Shown: in pieces, positions 5,552-5,776 of the stretch | How the letters are laid out: each line of letters begins with the position of its first letter | Position numbering within the stretch: position 1 is the first letter of the stretch | DNA from: a bacterium | GTDB lineage: Bacteria > Verrucomicrobiota > Verrucomicrobiae > Opitutales > Opitutaceae | Assembly (NCBI GenBank): GCA_021780625.1 | Contig: JAJXYI010000164.1 | Location: 1 to 5,776 of the forward strand | Reading direction: 5' to 3' | Length of the DNA: 5,776 nucleotides | Position numbers and translations under genes: made by a program | The notes under the pieces: generated by a model | Database searches by the model: none | The model's input: only the letters and a program-made list of their open reading frames with translations | What the model was told of the DNA's origin: nothing

Positions 5552-5776
5552 ACGCGCCTGCGATTAGTCCTCACCGGTCTCCTCCTTGGGGCCGCATCGT
5601 TCCTGGGCGCTGTCCCTTTGTTCGGGGAGGCCGCGGCCGCCGGGTTGCGCCACGAATGGTCCCTGGATGCCGGCTGGCGCACCGCGGAGGATGTGAATCC
5701 GCACCGCTACGATGGCTTCCAGCGGGCCGCTTTCGACGATCACGCGTGGAAGGCCGTGGACGTGCCGCACAACTGG
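5546..5776 (+). CDS. Second secreted GH2 enzyme, N-terminal fragment (3' truncated by window edge)
   Basis: Only 77 residues are visible before the window ends; the frame is open throughout. Residues 1 to about 32 form a signal peptide: MMTRLR, then a hydrophobic core LVLTGLLLGAASFLGAV, then an AAAA cleavage region. The mature start HEWSLDAGWR followed by AAFDDHAWKAVDVPHNW is the classic opening of the GH2 sugar-binding domain, seen in beta-galactosidases and relatives as 'W-D-GW' and 'FDD-W--V-VPHNW'. The catalytic barrel lies beyond the edge, so the substrate (galactoside, glucuronide, mannoside or other) cannot be told. The start overlaps the preceding GH2 stop, so the two enzymes are probably made together and act on the same polymer outside the cytoplasm. 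The two N-terminal domains differ in wording, so this is not a simple tandem duplicate of the upstream gene over the visible part. Confidence 0.85.
   Translation, partial: MMTRLRLVLTGLLLGAASFLGAVPLFGEAAAAGLRHEWSLDAGWRTAEDVNPHRYDGFQRAAFDDHAWKAVDVPHNW

Overview
The window is a GC-rich, densely packed bacterial segment in which all genes point right. It is a carbohydrate-utilisation cluster: one sugar transporter and four glycoside hydrolases. Codons are strongly biased to G or C at the third position. The genes combine a cation-coupled (GPH-type) sugar symporter with several secreted plant-polysaccharide hydrolases, and no SusC/SusD pair is visible. Start codons mostly lack a clear Shine-Dalgarno sequence. 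This resembles what I would expect from Verrucomicrobiota of the Opitutus type, but that is inference from style, and Acidobacteria or a high-GC proteobacterium cannot be excluded.

Layout: (1) bases 2-523, the C-terminal part of a GPH/MelB-family sugar:cation symporter; (2) 548-1495, a leaderless (cytoplasmic) GH43 exo-type alpha-L-arabinofuranosidase; (3) 1527-2495, a secreted GH43 endo-arabinanase; (4) 2496-2648, a 153-base intergenic gap with a dyad symmetry and a poor promoter-like sequence; (5) 2679-5549, a secreted GH2 beta-galactosidase-like enzyme of about 956 residues; (6) 5546-5776, the first 77 residues of a second secreted GH2 enzyme. Gene 6 overlaps the stop codon of gene 5 and runs off the right edge. 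The first three genes are 24 and 31 bases apart and probably form one operon. The GH2 pair either continues it or starts from its own promoter in the 153-base gap.

Proposed joint function (inference): the secreted arabinanase cuts alpha-1,5-arabinan, such as pectic rhamnogalacturonan-I side chains. The symporter brings short arabino-oligosaccharides through the inner membrane, and the cytoplasmic GH43 trims them to arabinose. The two exported GH2 enzymes would remove beta-linked galactose, or a similar sugar, from arabinogalactan or galactan decorations of the same polymer. No outer-membrane import component and no regulator gene lie inside the window.

I found no RNA genes, mobile elements, CRISPR arrays or phage features. 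The content is a coherent but fairly conventional CAZyme locus. The points most worth a second look are the intergenic dyad, the GH2-GH2 translational overlap, departures from usual family motifs in the arabinanase and the first GH2, and the split of the two GH43 enzymes between compartments.
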